Shown here: in pieces, positions 7,966 to 16,647 of the stretch
Layout: every line of letters starts with the position of its first letter
Position numbering within the stretch: position 1 is the stretch's first letter
Made by a program: the position numbers and the translations under genes
The notes under the pieces: generated by a model
Seen by the model: only the letters and a program-made list of their open reading frames with translations
Databases searched by the model: none
Told to the model about the DNA's origin: nothing
Source: CAZYFH01 sp965197395
Lineage (GTDB): Bacteria > Acidobacteriota > Vicinamibacteria > Vicinamibacterales > UBA8438
Assembly: GCA_965197395.1 (NCBI GenBank)
Contig: CBDANB010000007.1
Location: 62,001 to 126,000 of the forward strand
Reading direction: 5' to 3'
Length of the DNA: 64,000 nt

Positions 7966-9312
7966 ATGCCGACTGCGCTCTCGATCGACCTCTATCAGCT
8001 CACCATGGCGGGCGGCTACTACATCCATGACTGCATGGGGCGGGCGACGTTCGAGCTCTGGGTGCGCGACCTGCCCCGCGACCGCGGATATTTGCTGGCC
8101 GCAGGGCTGGAGCCGGCCCTGGAGTTCCTGGAGCGGCTACGTTTCTCGACCGAGGAGATCGCCCATCTTCGGACAATCCCGGCCCTCGCGCGGCTCCCGG
8201 CGGCCTTCTTCGACGACTATCTTGCGGGCTTCCGCTTCACCGGCGAGGTCTGGGCGCCCCCAGAAGGAACGCCGGTGTTTGCCCAGGAGCCGCTGCTCCG
8301 CGTCACGGCACCGCTGCCAGAAGCCCAGATCGTCGAAACGCCGTTGCTGTCGACGATGCTGTTTCAGACCGCGGTCGCCAGCAAGGCGGCCCGGGTGGTC
8401 CAGGCGGCGCGCGGACGCTCCGTCGTCGAATTCGGGGCGCGTCGCGCCCACGGCACGGAAGCCGCGCTGCTGGCCGCGCGTGCGGCCTATCTCGCCGGGG
8501 GCACAGGCACCTCGCTGGTCGACGCCTGGCGTCGATACGGCATCCCGGTCTCGGGAACCATGGCGCACTCCTGGATCATGAGTCAGCCGACCGAAATGGA
8601 GGCGTTCCGGCGGTATATGGACCTGTATGGCGGTGACTCGGTGCTGCTCGTCGATACGTACGACACCGTGCAGGCCGTCAGGCAGATCGCGGCGGCCGGA
8701 CTGAAACCGGCCGGCGTGCGTCTGGACAGTGGCGACCTCGCGACCCTGAGTCGGCAGGTGCGCCAGGTCCTGGACGACTCGGGATTGGCCGCCACGCGCA
8801 TCCTCGCAAGCGGCGACCTCGACGAGCACCGCGTGACGGCGCTCGTCGAAGGTGGCGCGCCAATCAATGCGTTCGGTGTCGGAACGTCCGTCACCACGTC
8901 GATCGACGCCCCAGCACTTGCCGGCGTCTACAAGCTGGTCGAGACGGAGCACGACGGGCAACGCTCTCCGACGCTGAAGCTGAGCTTCCACAAGACGACG
9001 TTGCCCGGCCGCAAGCAGGTCTGGCGGGTGGGGTCCGGCGCGGACGCCATCCGTGACGTGCTGGGCGCTGAGGGTGATCCTGGCCCCGAGGATGGCACGG
9101 CACTGCTCGAGTGCGTGATGCGAGAGGGTCGGCGGACCAGAACGGCGCCCTCGCTCGCCGAGCTCCGCGAGCGGGCCGGCGCGGCCGTAGGCCGATTGCC
9201 CGTGGGTGTCCGTCGACTCCGAGATCCCGCCGTGTACCCGGTGCACGTGAGCGATGGGCTCAGGCGGTTGGCGGACGAGGTGGCTCGGCGGGTGCGGTCC
9301 TCACCGCAGTAG
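7966..9312 (+). CDS. pncB: Nicotinate phosphoribosyltransferase
   Basis: Joins nicotinate and PRPP to form nicotinate mononucleotide. 448 residues, in the normal range. It begins MPTALSIDLYQLTMAGGYY, the standard N-terminal signature. The segment SGTMAHSWIMS carries the His expected to be phosphorylated by ATP in this family, and VRLDSGDL and FGVGTSV are PRPP-site motifs. The ATG at 7966 was chosen because it places the family signature at the N terminus; an upstream in-frame extension is rejected as non-conserved. A TACATT hexamer 14 bp upstream could be a -10. The 3' end overlaps the sirtuin gene by 12 bp, tail to tail. Confidence 0.94.
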   Translation: MPTALSIDLYQLTMAGGYYIHDCMGRATFELWVRDLPRDRGYLLAAGLEPALEFLERLRFSTEEIAHLRTIPALARLPAAFFDDYLAGFRFTGEVWAPPEGTPVFAQEPLLRVTAPLPEAQIVETPLLSTMLFQTAVASKAARVVQAARGRSVVEFGARRAHGTEAALLAARAAYLAGGTGTSLVDAWRRYGIPVSGTMAHSWIMSQPTEMEAFRRYMDLYGGDSVLLVDTYDTVQAVRQIAAAGLKPAGVRLDSGDLATLSRQVRQVLDDSGLAATRILASGDLDEHRVTALVEGGAPINAFGVGTSVTTSIDAPALAGVYKLVETEHDGQRSPTLKLSFHKTTLPGRKQVWRVGSGADAIRDVLGAEGDPGPEDGTALLECVMREGRRTRTAPSLAELRERAGAAVGRLPVGVRRLRDPAVYPVHVSDGLRRLADEVARRVRSSPQ

Positions 9313-10047
9313 CCCCTCGACCTGGTCGAGAATCATTTCTGCGGGTCCGTGAAGGGCGAGATCGACGAGCGGCGAGGCGGGTGTCGCTTCGAGGTTGATC
9401 TCGACGGTGACGGCCCCGCGCCGTTTCGCCTCGTGGAGGAGCGACGCGGCGGGATAGACGACGGCCGAGGTGCCGACGGCGAGAAACAGGTCGCACTCAG
9501 TCGCGGCGAGGCTGCGGTCAAGGACGGCGGGGTCGATGCCCTCGCCGAACCAGACGACGGACGGGCGGGCGAGACCGTCACAGTGCGGGCACCGTACCGG
9601 CACGTGAGGGAGCGGCACCATGTCGTTCCACCAGTTGCCGCCGGACGCGGGGCAGCCGGCCGCGCACCGAAACTGCCAGATGGATCCGTGAAAGCAAACG
9701 ACATCGCGTGTCCCGGCGCGCTCGTGCAGACCATCGACGTTCTGCGTAATGAGCGTGAACGCCGGGACGCGCTCGCTCCAGGCCGCGATGACGTCGTGAC
9801 CCCGGTTTGGCTGGCACCGAGCGACCGTCTGCCGGCGCCAGTCGTACCACTCCCACACGAGGGCCGGGTCGGCGGCGAACGCATCGGGGGTGGCCAGCTG
9901 CTCGGGTCGATGGGAGCGCCAGAGTCCTCCGGGGCCCCGAAAGGTCGGGACCCCGCTGGCGGCGGAGATCCCGGCTCCCGTCATGACGGTGATCCGCGCG
10001 GCTGCCCGCACGCGCGCGGCAAGGTCGGCGGCGTCGGCAGCGGACAC
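9301..10047 (-). CDS. cobB: NAD-dependent protein deacylase (sirtuin, class III type)
   Basis: Removes acyl groups from protein lysines, consuming NAD and releasing nicotinamide, the substrate of the neighbouring PncA. 248 residues. NAD-binding motif GAGISAASGVPTFRG at 24-38, TQNVDGLH at 101-108, catalytic H120 in FHGS. Structural zinc Cys are at 128, 132, 153 and 156 (the first pair spaced C-x3-C). Y68 and R71 in WYDWRRQ form the YxxR pair that in E. coli CobB and SIRT5 binds succinyl or malonyl groups, so desuccinylase activity is likely. It overlaps the pncB tail by 12 bp and lies head to head with pgi. Confidence 0.92.
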   Translation of the reverse strand: MSAADAADLAARVRAAARITVMTGAGISAASGVPTFRGPGGLWRSHRPEQLATPDAFAADPALVWEWYDWRRQTVARCQPNRGHDVIAAWSERVPAFTLITQNVDGLHERAGTRDVVCFHGSIWQFRCAAGCPASGGNWWNDMVPLPHVPVRCPHCDGLARPSVVWFGEGIDPAVLDRSLAATECDLFLAVGTSAVVYPAASLLHEAKRRGAVTVEINLEATPASPLVDLALHGPAEMILDQVEGLLR

Positions 10048-10934
10048 GAGGCGATTCTACCGATCGTCCGCGGGTGACGGGCGTCCGGCGGGTGGGACGT
10101 GGTCCTGGTGTAGGGTGGAATGGTGGGCCGATCGACCGGTGGCAAGGGGGTGGAACGTGACGCCGGCAGCGTCGGTTGGGCGTGAGTCGCTACCTGGTGC
10201 GCTCGGCGAGGCCGTGGCGGCGGCGACAGCGGAGTGGGACGGCGGCGGGCTCGTCGGTCGGCTCTGGGCGGGTGACGCGTCGCTGTGGACCGGAGCTGAT
10301 GAGGCTCAGTGGCTGGGGTGGCTCGGCGCGGCGAGTCGTGAGGGAGAGGACCCCGACACCGCGCTGGCGTTCGGGGCTGAGGTCGTACGGGATGGCTTCA
10401 CCCATGCGGCGCTCCTCGGTATGGGCGGGTCGAGCCTCTGTCCGGAAGTGCTGCGACGGTCGTTCGGACACCTCTCGGGCGCTCCGGATCTTCGCGTGCT
10501 CGACTCGACGGATCCGGCGCAGCTGCGGACCTTTGAGCGAGCGCTCGATCTCCCGCGGACCCTGTTCATCGTGGCGAGCAAGTCCGGGTCGACGCTCGAA
10601 CCGACCGTATTCGAACGCTATTTCTTCTCGCGGGTGGCGGAGCGGCACGGGGCGGATACAGCCGGGTCGCGTTTCGTCGCGATCACCGATCCGGGCTCGG
10701 CGCTCGAACAGCTCGCCCTCGCGCAGCAGTACCGGGCCGTTTTTCACGGCGTGCCGAGCATCGGTGGGCGCTTTTGGCGCTCTCGCCGTTCGGGCTGGTG
10801 CCTGCGGCCGTGATGGGCATCGACGTGACGCGGCTACGCGAGCGTGCCGCGCTGATGGCGGAGGCATGCGGCGCCGACACGCCGATCCGGCAGAATCCCG
10901 GGGTGATCTTGCCTGGGAAAAGTGGACAGGTTGA

Positions 10935-11813
10935 TTATGCTGCACACTGCACCTGTCGAGCATGCCTCCTTTCAAAGGTGTTGGGGCTGACGTATCCCAG
11001 GGACGAGTGCAGGCGGTGGGGATTATAGAAGCCCTCGATGTACTCCGCGACGGCGTCCTTGGTCCTGCGTCGCGTCGACCACGGCTGGCGGTGGATGAGC
11101 TCGGTCTTGAGCGTCCCGAAGAAGCTCTCGGTGACGGCGTTATCCCAGCAGTCGCCCTTCCGACTCATCGAGCAGACGATCTGGTGGTCGTGCAGGACGC
11201 GCTGGTACGCGTCGGCGGCATACTGGCACCCTCGGTCCGAATGATGGACGAGGCCGGCCGCTGGGACGCGCCTCCCCAGCGCCATGTGCAACGCCTCGAG
11301 CACCAGCTCCGCCCGCAGGTGCGGCTGGATGGCCCACCCCACCACGCGCCGCGAGAACAGGTCGAGCACGACGGCAAGATACAGCCACCCCTCCCACGTC
11401 CAGAGGTAGGTGATGTCGGTGCTCCAGCGCTCGTTCGGCTGTGCGGCGTCGAAGTCACGGGCGAGCACGTTGGGCGCAACCGGATGTTGGTGGGCACTGT
11501 CCGTGGTACGCCGGAACCGCTTGCAGGGCAGGCCGATCAGGCCCATGGCCCGCAGCAGTCTGGCGACTCGCTCCCGGCCAACGGTGAACCCGTCCTGCCT
11601 GAGCTGCTCGTAGATCCGCGGGCTTCCGTAGGTCCCCCGACTCGCGGCATGGATCGCCCGGATCCGGGCTGTCAGCTGGACGTCTTCACGGTGCCGTCGG
11701 CTCGGCGGGCGCTTCGCCCATGCGTAGTAGCCACTGCGGGTGACCTGGAGCACCCGACAGAGAGACCGCACCGCATGGGTGGCCTTCTCCGCATGAACAA
11801 ACGCGAACCTCAC
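10935..11813 (-). CDS. IS3-family OrfB (DDE transposase catalytic part)
   Basis: About 292 residues from the overlapping GTG; normally translated as a -1 fusion with OrfA. It has an HTH_21-like region (TRSGYYAW, GTYGSPRIYEQLR, VARLLRAMGL) followed by the rve integrase core. DDE residues are in WSTDITYL, HHSDRGCQY and TESFFGTLKTE. The C terminus (YIEGFYNPHRLHSSLGYVSP) is the standard IS3 ending. The frame is open throughout. It lies entirely inside the disrupted pgi gene on the opposite strand. Confidence 0.93.
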   Translation of the reverse strand: MRFAFVHAEKATHAVRSLCRVLQVTRSGYYAWAKRPPSRRHREDVQLTARIRAIHAASRGTYGSPRIYEQLRQDGFTVGRERVARLLRAMGLIGLPCKRFRRTTDSAHQHPVAPNVLARDFDAAQPNERWSTDITYLWTWEGWLYLAVVLDLFSRRVVGWAIQPHLRAELVLEALHMALGRRVPAAGLVHHSDRGCQYAADAYQRVLHDHQIVCSMSRKGDCWDNAVTESFFGTLKTELIHRQPWSTRRRTKDAVAEYIEGFYNPHRLHSSLGYVSPNTFERRHARQVQCAA

Positions 11814-12106
11814 GCCTGTTCCTTCGCGAAGAAGGCCGCCGCCTTTTTTAAGATCGTTCGCTCCTCTCGCAGGACGCGCACTTCGCGGCGCAGCGTTCGG
11901 AGTTCCTCGAGTTCCTCGGTGGTCAGCGCGCCGGTCGGATTGTGGCCGTGGTCGATCTCGTACTGCTGCACCCATCGCCGCAACGCCGACTCGGTCAGGT
12001 CCAACTCCCGTGCCACCTGGCCGATGCTGCGGTCACCCTGCTTGCACAGCCGGACCGCTTCCTGTTTGAACTCCACCGTGAATCGTCGTCGTCTCCGTTG
12101 GGCCAT
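11810..12106 (-). CDS. IS3-family OrfA (transposase DNA-binding subunit)
   Basis: 98-residue protein beginning MAQRRRRRFTVEFKQEAV. It has a helix-turn-helix at about 20-42 (SIGQVARELDLTESALRRWV) and a leucine-zipper-like coiled coil at about 60-85 (LEELRTLRREVRVLREERTIL). Start codon at 12106 follows GGGAGGTGTTC, a good ribosome binding site. Near its end the codons TTA AAA AAG form an A6G slippery site, where a -1 shift fuses it to OrfB to make the active transposase. The stop overlaps the OrfB GTG as GTGA. Confidence 0.92.
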   Translation of the reverse strand: MAQRRRRRFTVEFKQEAVRLCKQGDRSIGQVARELDLTESALRRWVQQYEIDHGHNPTGALTTEELEELRTLRREVRVLREERTILKKAAAFFAKEQA

Positions 12107-13270
12107 GAACACCTCCCGGCGCATTCTCGCGCCTTGTGGGGTGTCCACCCAACCCAGGCAAGCTCAGGGTCCGCCTCGGGTTGACCCTCGGCGTCGCCGG
12201 TCTTCGCGGGCGAGACAAGGTGACGCTGATCATGTCTCCCGCCATCAGTCATCTCGGCGCGTGGATCGAGCAGCTCGTCGCGGAGTCGACCGGCAAGCAG
12301 GGGATCGGGCTCATTCCGGTCGACGGCGAGCGGCTCGCGGGTCCGGCCGTCTACGGGGCGGATCGTCTGTTCGTGTATCTCCGCCTGGATGCCGATCCTG
12401 ATCCCGAACACGACGCCGCGGTGGAGCGGATCGCCGCGGCCGGACACCCCGTGGTCTGGCTGGCGCTTCACGACTGCTTCGATCTGGCGGGTGAGTTCTT
12501 CCGCTGGGAGGTGGCGACCGCGGTGGCGGGGGCGGTGCTGGGGATCAACCCGTTCGACCAGCCGGATGTCGAGGCGAGCAAGGTCGCCACACGGCGTGTG
12601 ACGGCGCGCTTTGAGGAGCGGGGACGGTGGCCGGACGACACGCCGATCGCGCGGGCCGCCTACGACGGCGGAGAGATCGTGGCGTTTGCGGACGAGCGTC
12701 AGGCGATGCGGCTCCGCGCCACGGCCGGTTCGGATCGGCTCGAGGCGATCGTCGCCGCCCATTGTGGGCAGCTGCGTCCTGGCGATTACTTAGCCGTCCT
12801 GGCCTATATCGAGCGATGCGAGGGGCATCTGGTCCCGCTCCAACGACTGCGGCACGACGTGCGTGACGCTCGGCGGGTCGCCACGACCGTCGGATTCGGG
12901 CCGCGTTTCCTCCACTCGACCGGACAGGCGCACAAGGGCGGACCCGCGACCGGGGTGTTCCTCCAGGTGACCTGCGCGGACGCCGACGATGTCCCGGTCC
13001 CAGGACGGGCGTATACCTTTGGCGTCGTGAAGGCCGCCCAGGCGCACGGCGATGGCGAGGTGTTGTCGGAGCGCGCGCGACGGGTGTTGCGCGTGCATGT
13101 GACTGGTCCGGTTGGTCCAGGGTTGGAGCGTCTCGCGGACATCGTGCGGCACGCGGTCTGAGATCAAGCGGGCCGGTGGTGCCTCACCACGCGCGTGGGT
13201 GCCTCGCGGAAAGACCGGTCGTGTCGTGCATCGACCGGACGGCACGCGGAAGGCGTGGCGACGTCCGGCC

Positions 13271-14531
13271 CTACGAACTGGCCAGTGTGGCGCCGATCTC
13301 CGCGAAGGCACGCGCGTGGCGCGCGATCAGATCGACGTCGACCGCCGTCGGCCAGCGGTCCTGCGGATGGTGGAACAGTCCGTTGCCGCCCAGAATCGAC
13401 AGGTAGCGTCCGCCGCCGTCGTAAATGTTGTGCGCTTCGCCGGCGGGCCGCTCGCCGACCGGATGCAGCTGGTCCGGCTGCGCACCCGCGGCGCTCAACG
13501 CATCGAGCGCCACGTGTTGCAACTCGACGCTCGAGGCCTGGAGACGTGGGCGGCCGCCGATGGCCGCCCCGAAGTTTGCGCCGAGATGAATCCACGCGAC
13601 CGCGCTCGTGACGAGTCTGCTGCGGGTGCGCAGGAACTCTTGTAGCCCATAGTGGCCGAGCTCGTGGCCAGTCGACGCGACGAACACGGTCGTGCGCCTC
13701 GGGGCGGCGGCCCGCATGGCTCGCATCATCTCCAGCCAGACGGCAATGCCACCACCGCGCTCGGAGGCACAGGTCCACCAGCCACTGCGTGGAGTCATGA
13801 CGATCAGCGGCGCGAGCGACGGTTCCGTGCCTAGCAGGGCGGCGGTGACATTGAAGACCTCTTCGGATCGCCGGGTCACATGGGCGACGACCCGCGCCTC
13901 TGCACCCGCTGCAGCCGCCGCGTCGAGCCAGGGCCGATGCTGACTGGCGACCTGTAGCGGGTGGACCGAACGGCTCCTTGAAATCAGGCGCGTTCATCAA
14001 CGCGAGGCCCTCGGGCACGCCGTTCGACGGGCCGCCCGTCACGGTGACGGCGGCCTGGTGCGATGTCGTCCGGCGGTAACCAAGAAGATCCGGACCGACA
14101 CGTGGCCCGACATGTGCGAGTCCGATGTCGGCATTGTCCCCGAGCGCACCGAGGCGGCCGCGCACGCCAACGGCGTCGGTGATGCCGCCGTCGAACAGGG
14201 GGATGCCATCGGCCCGGCGGTCGTTCACCTCGACATACGCGGCCTGGATGGTGGGGCGCGAGAACCCCATCCACTCGATCTCCGGCTCGAGGCCGGCGTC
14301 GGCCACCTGGTCGGCCAGCCACCGGCCGCTCTCGGCGTCGACCGCCGATCCCGTGCGATGGTCACCCTGGCTGTCGTATTCCCGAAGCAGCCGGGTGATG
14401 CGTTCGAGTCGCTCCACCTCGCCACCTGGCTGTCGGGCGATGACGCGACGTGAGACGAGCGCCCCCAGGGCCAGTGATCCGACTGACCGCAGGAACTGCT
14501 TGCGCGTGAGACTCGACGGGGACGTGGTCAT
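13271..14531 (-). pseudogene. Exported M28-family peptidase, one frameshift
   Basis: Zinc aminopeptidase-like secreted protein in two frames. The N-terminal part (from 14531) has a Tat-like signal TRKQFLRSVGSLALGALV, then RLLREYDSQGDHRTGSAVD and a PA-like region to FKEPFG. The rest (to 13271) reads EVFNVTAALLGTEPSLAPL, SERGGGIAVWLEMMRAM and STGHELGHYGLQEFL, the last with metal-site His/Glu residues. A single extra C near 13957-13960 separates them; deleting it gives GPPLQVASQHRPWLD across the join. The first frame stays open to 13164 only by chance. Homopolymer-adjacent position means sequencing error is possible. It converges on pgi. Confidence 0.8.
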
Positions 14532-14589
14532 CCTGTGGCCTCACTTGTAGAATCTACGGGACTGTCGCCGACGGTGACGGTCCACCGGT

Positions 14590-15375
14590 TCATGCGCCGG
14601 TCCACTGCGGGGCACGCTTGGCCAGGAACGCGTCGACGCCCTCGTGGAAATCGGCGCTCGTGTAGCAACGAACGATGAGATCGCGGCCGGCGTCTGGGGC
14701 GATGCGTCGGTGGGCCTGAATCCGGCGCACCATCTCCTTGGTCGCGCGAATGGTCAGCGGCGCGTTCGCGGCCATCGTCTCCGCGTATTCTTGCACGACC
14801 GCATCGAGCGAGTCAGTCGCGGCGATGCGGTTCACGAGGCCCGCGGCGGCGGCCTCTTCGGCATCCAGGAGGCGTCCCGTAAACAGCAGCTCCTTGAGCC
14901 TCGCGGGACCGATGAGGTCGAGTAACCGCGCGTGGTTCGCGGCCGACAGGCAGTTCCCGAGCGTGCGGGCGATCGGGATGCCGAACCGCGACTGCGGGGT
15001 GCAGACGCGCAGGTCGCAGGCCGCTGCGAGCGCGCATCCGCCACCGGTCGCGACCCCGTCGATCTGGGCGATGGTCGGTTTCGAGACCGCCTCGAGACGG
15101 TCCACGACCGCGTCGAGGCGTTGTTCGTAGGCGAGGCCATCGGCGGCCGTCGTAAAGTCACGGAACTGGGCGATGTCGGTTCCGGCAACGAAGGCGCGTC
15201 CTCCCGCGCCGCGCAGGATGAGGACACGGATGGCGTCGTTATCGTCGACCGCGGCGCAGTGTTCGACGAGCGCCTCGTACATCGGCCACGTCATGGCGTT
15301 CCGTGCGTCCGGGCGGTTGAAGGTCACGACGGCGCGCGAGCCGTTCGTTTCGAATTGAACGTGCGAGGTGGACAC
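14590..15375 (-). CDS. Enoyl-CoA hydratase/isomerase family protein
   Basis: 261-residue crotonase-fold enzyme acting on acyl-CoA. Oxyanion-hole segments are visible: GAGGRAFVAGTDIAQF at about 56-71, and IDGVATGGGCALAAACDLR at about 104-122. C-terminal ATKEMVRR is typical. In the crotonase pattern the first catalytic Glu position is occupied by Gly/Gly in TGGGCALA and the second region reads ARTLGNCLS, so simple hydratase activity is uncertain; isomerase or hydrolase-like chemistry is possible. It is divergent from the CoA-transferase gene by 45 bp, suggesting a joint role in breakdown of one CoA-linked compound. Confidence 0.88.
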   Translation of the reverse strand: MSTSHVQFETNGSRAVVTFNRPDARNAMTWPMYEALVEHCAAVDDNDAIRVLILRGAGGRAFVAGTDIAQFRDFTTAADGLAYEQRLDAVVDRLEAVSKPTIAQIDGVATGGGCALAAACDLRVCTPQSRFGIPIARTLGNCLSAANHARLLDLIGPARLKELLFTGRLLDAEEAAAAGLVNRIAATDSLDAVVQEYAETMAANAPLTIRATKEMVRRIQAHRRIAPDAGRDLIVRCYTSADFHEGVDAFLAKRAPQWTGA

Positions 15376-15420
15376 GATGAGCGCCTCCTGTTTCGACTCC
15401 CGACACTAGGCTGCAACGCG

Positions 15421-16605
15421 ATGGCACAGGCACTGAGCGGCGTGCGGGTGTTGGACGTCACGCAGGTGATGGCCGGGCCGTTCTGCGCAATGCTACTGTG
15501 CGACATGGGCGCCGATGTGATCAAGGTGGAGGCGCCGGCTGGGGATTCGGCTCGACGGATGGCCGGAGCTCGCGGCGACGACAGCGCGGCGTTCAACGCG
15601 GTCAATCGCGGCAAGCGCGGCATCGTGCTCAATCTGAAGACGGACGGCGGCCGGACCGCGCTCCGGCGGCTGGCGGCATCGGCTGACGTGCTGATCGAGA
15701 ACTTCCGACCCGGCGTGATGGCGCAGTTCGGGCTCGACTACGGAGATCTCAGACGGGACAACGATCGCCTCATCTACACGTCGATCTCCGGTTATGGGCG
15801 GACCGGACCGTCGCGCGGCAAGGGGGGATTCGATCTGGTCGCCCAGGGCGTGTCCGGTCTGATGTCGGTAACCGGCGAAGCCGGTCGACCCCCGGTCAAG
15901 GCCGGCGTGCCGATTACCGATCTTGGCGCCGGGTTGTTCGCAGTCGCAGGAATCCTCGCGGCGCTCCATCACCGGGAGCGGAGCGGTCGCGGGCAGCATA
16001 TCGATACCTCGCTCGTCGATGCGGGCGTCGCGCTTTCCGTCTGGGAGGCCACCGAGCTGTTCTCGAGCGGTGACGCGCCCCAGCCGCTCGGATCGGCCCA
16101 TCGGATGAGCGCGCCCTATCAAGCAATCCGGTGTGCCGACGGGTACATCACGCTGGGCGCGGCCAATGACCGCCTATTCGCTCGATTGTGCGAGGTGCTG
16201 GGGCACCCCGAGTGGGCCGCGGACCCGGACTACGCGAGCGATTCCGTCCGGGTGACCCACCGGGAGAGCCTCGCGGCGCGCATCGAGGCGGTGACGGTCG
16301 AGCAGTCGCGCGCGGTCTGGATTGAGCGGCTTGAAGCGCGGGACATCCCCTGCGGCCCGATCAACGACTACCAAGAGGTGATGCGCGATCCCCACGTGCA
16401 GGCGCGGCAACTGGTCGTCGAGACGGAGCACCCGACGCTGGGCAGGATCTCGACGCTGGGCACACCGCTCAAACTGTCGGACACCCCACTCGTGCCTGGT
16501 CGGCCGGCTCCGCTTCTCGGACAACACACCGATGACGTGCTGCGTGAGGCGGGGTACACCACGGAGGAGATCGCGACGCTGAAGGCAGCCGGCGCCGCCC
16601 GTTAG
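15421..16605 (+). CDS. Class III (CaiB/BaiF) CoA-transferase
   Basis: Moves CoA between carboxylic acids. 394 residues from ATG 15421, which places the conserved LSGVRVLDVTQVMAGPFC at the N terminus; a longer in-frame extension upstream lies antisense to the hydratase gene and is rejected. D167 in GVPITDLGAGLFAV aligns with the catalytic Asp of formyl-CoA transferase and CaiB. Other signatures: DMGADVIKVEAP, NRGKRGIVLNLK, ENFRPGVM, DIPCGPIN. Substrate cannot be told from sequence. Followed 42 bp later by a tartrate dehydrogenase-like gene, which hints at hydroxy- or dicarboxylic acid metabolism. Confidence 0.92.
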   Translation: MAQALSGVRVLDVTQVMAGPFCAMLLCDMGADVIKVEAPAGDSARRMAGARGDDSAAFNAVNRGKRGIVLNLKTDGGRTALRRLAASADVLIENFRPGVMAQFGLDYGDLRRDNDRLIYTSISGYGRTGPSRGKGGFDLVAQGVSGLMSVTGEAGRPPVKAGVPITDLGAGLFAVAGILAALHHRERSGRGQHIDTSLVDAGVALSVWEATELFSSGDAPQPLGSAHRMSAPYQAIRCADGYITLGAANDRLFARLCEVLGHPEWAADPDYASDSVRVTHRESLAARIEAVTVEQSRAVWIERLEARDIPCGPINDYQEVMRDPHVQARQLVVETEHPTLGRISTLGTPLKLSDTPLVPGRPAPLLGQHTDDVLREAGYTTEEIATLKAAGAAR

Positions 16606-16647
16606 CGCTGCCGTGGTGCACGCCTGCTGCGCATACAGGACGCCCTG

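Larger units (their letters stand above)
10904..12166 (-). mobile_element. IS3-family insertion sequence inside pgi
   Basis: 1263-bp element. Its 25-bp terminal inverted repeats start TGA and contain CTTGCCTGGG and GTGGACA; 20 of 25 positions match between the ends. It is flanked by a 3-bp direct repeat GGG (10901-10903 and 12167-12169), as expected for IS3. It carries overlapping orfA and orfB on the minus strand with an A6G slippery heptamer. Both ends and both ORFs look intact, so it is probably active or recently active. It is oriented opposite to the interrupted gene. Confidence 0.93.
10157..13161 (+). pseudogene. pgi: Glucose-6-phosphate isomerase, split by IS3 element and frameshifted
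   Basis: Interconverts glucose 6-phosphate and fructose 6-phosphate when intact. Start is GTG at 10157 after AAGGGGGT. The 5' part (RLWAGDASLWTG, LGMGGSSLCPEVL, ASKSGSTLEPT) and 3' part (WIEQLVAESTGKQGIG, HSTGQAHKGGP) resemble the PGI domain of bifunctional transaldolase/PGI proteins, without a transaldolase half. Two lesions exist. One base is missing between 10775 and 10776 (GRF then ALSPFG is in another frame). An IS3 element occupies 10904-12166 with a GGG duplication. Removing the IS and one GGG gives QNPG|VRLGLTLGVAG in frame, matching the family. The intact product would be about 579 residues. The frameshift could be a sequencing error; the insertion is unambiguous. Confidence 0.93.

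Noticed and set aside
12136..13161. Independent gene starting at 12136
   Set aside because: Its first codons lie inside the IS3 right end; the conserved part begins at the IS border and is the 3' half of pgi.
13164..14531. A single 455-residue protein on the minus strand
   Set aside because: Only the first 188 or so residues look like an M28 peptidase; the rest is out-of-frame read-through, while the true continuation is in another frame down to 13271.
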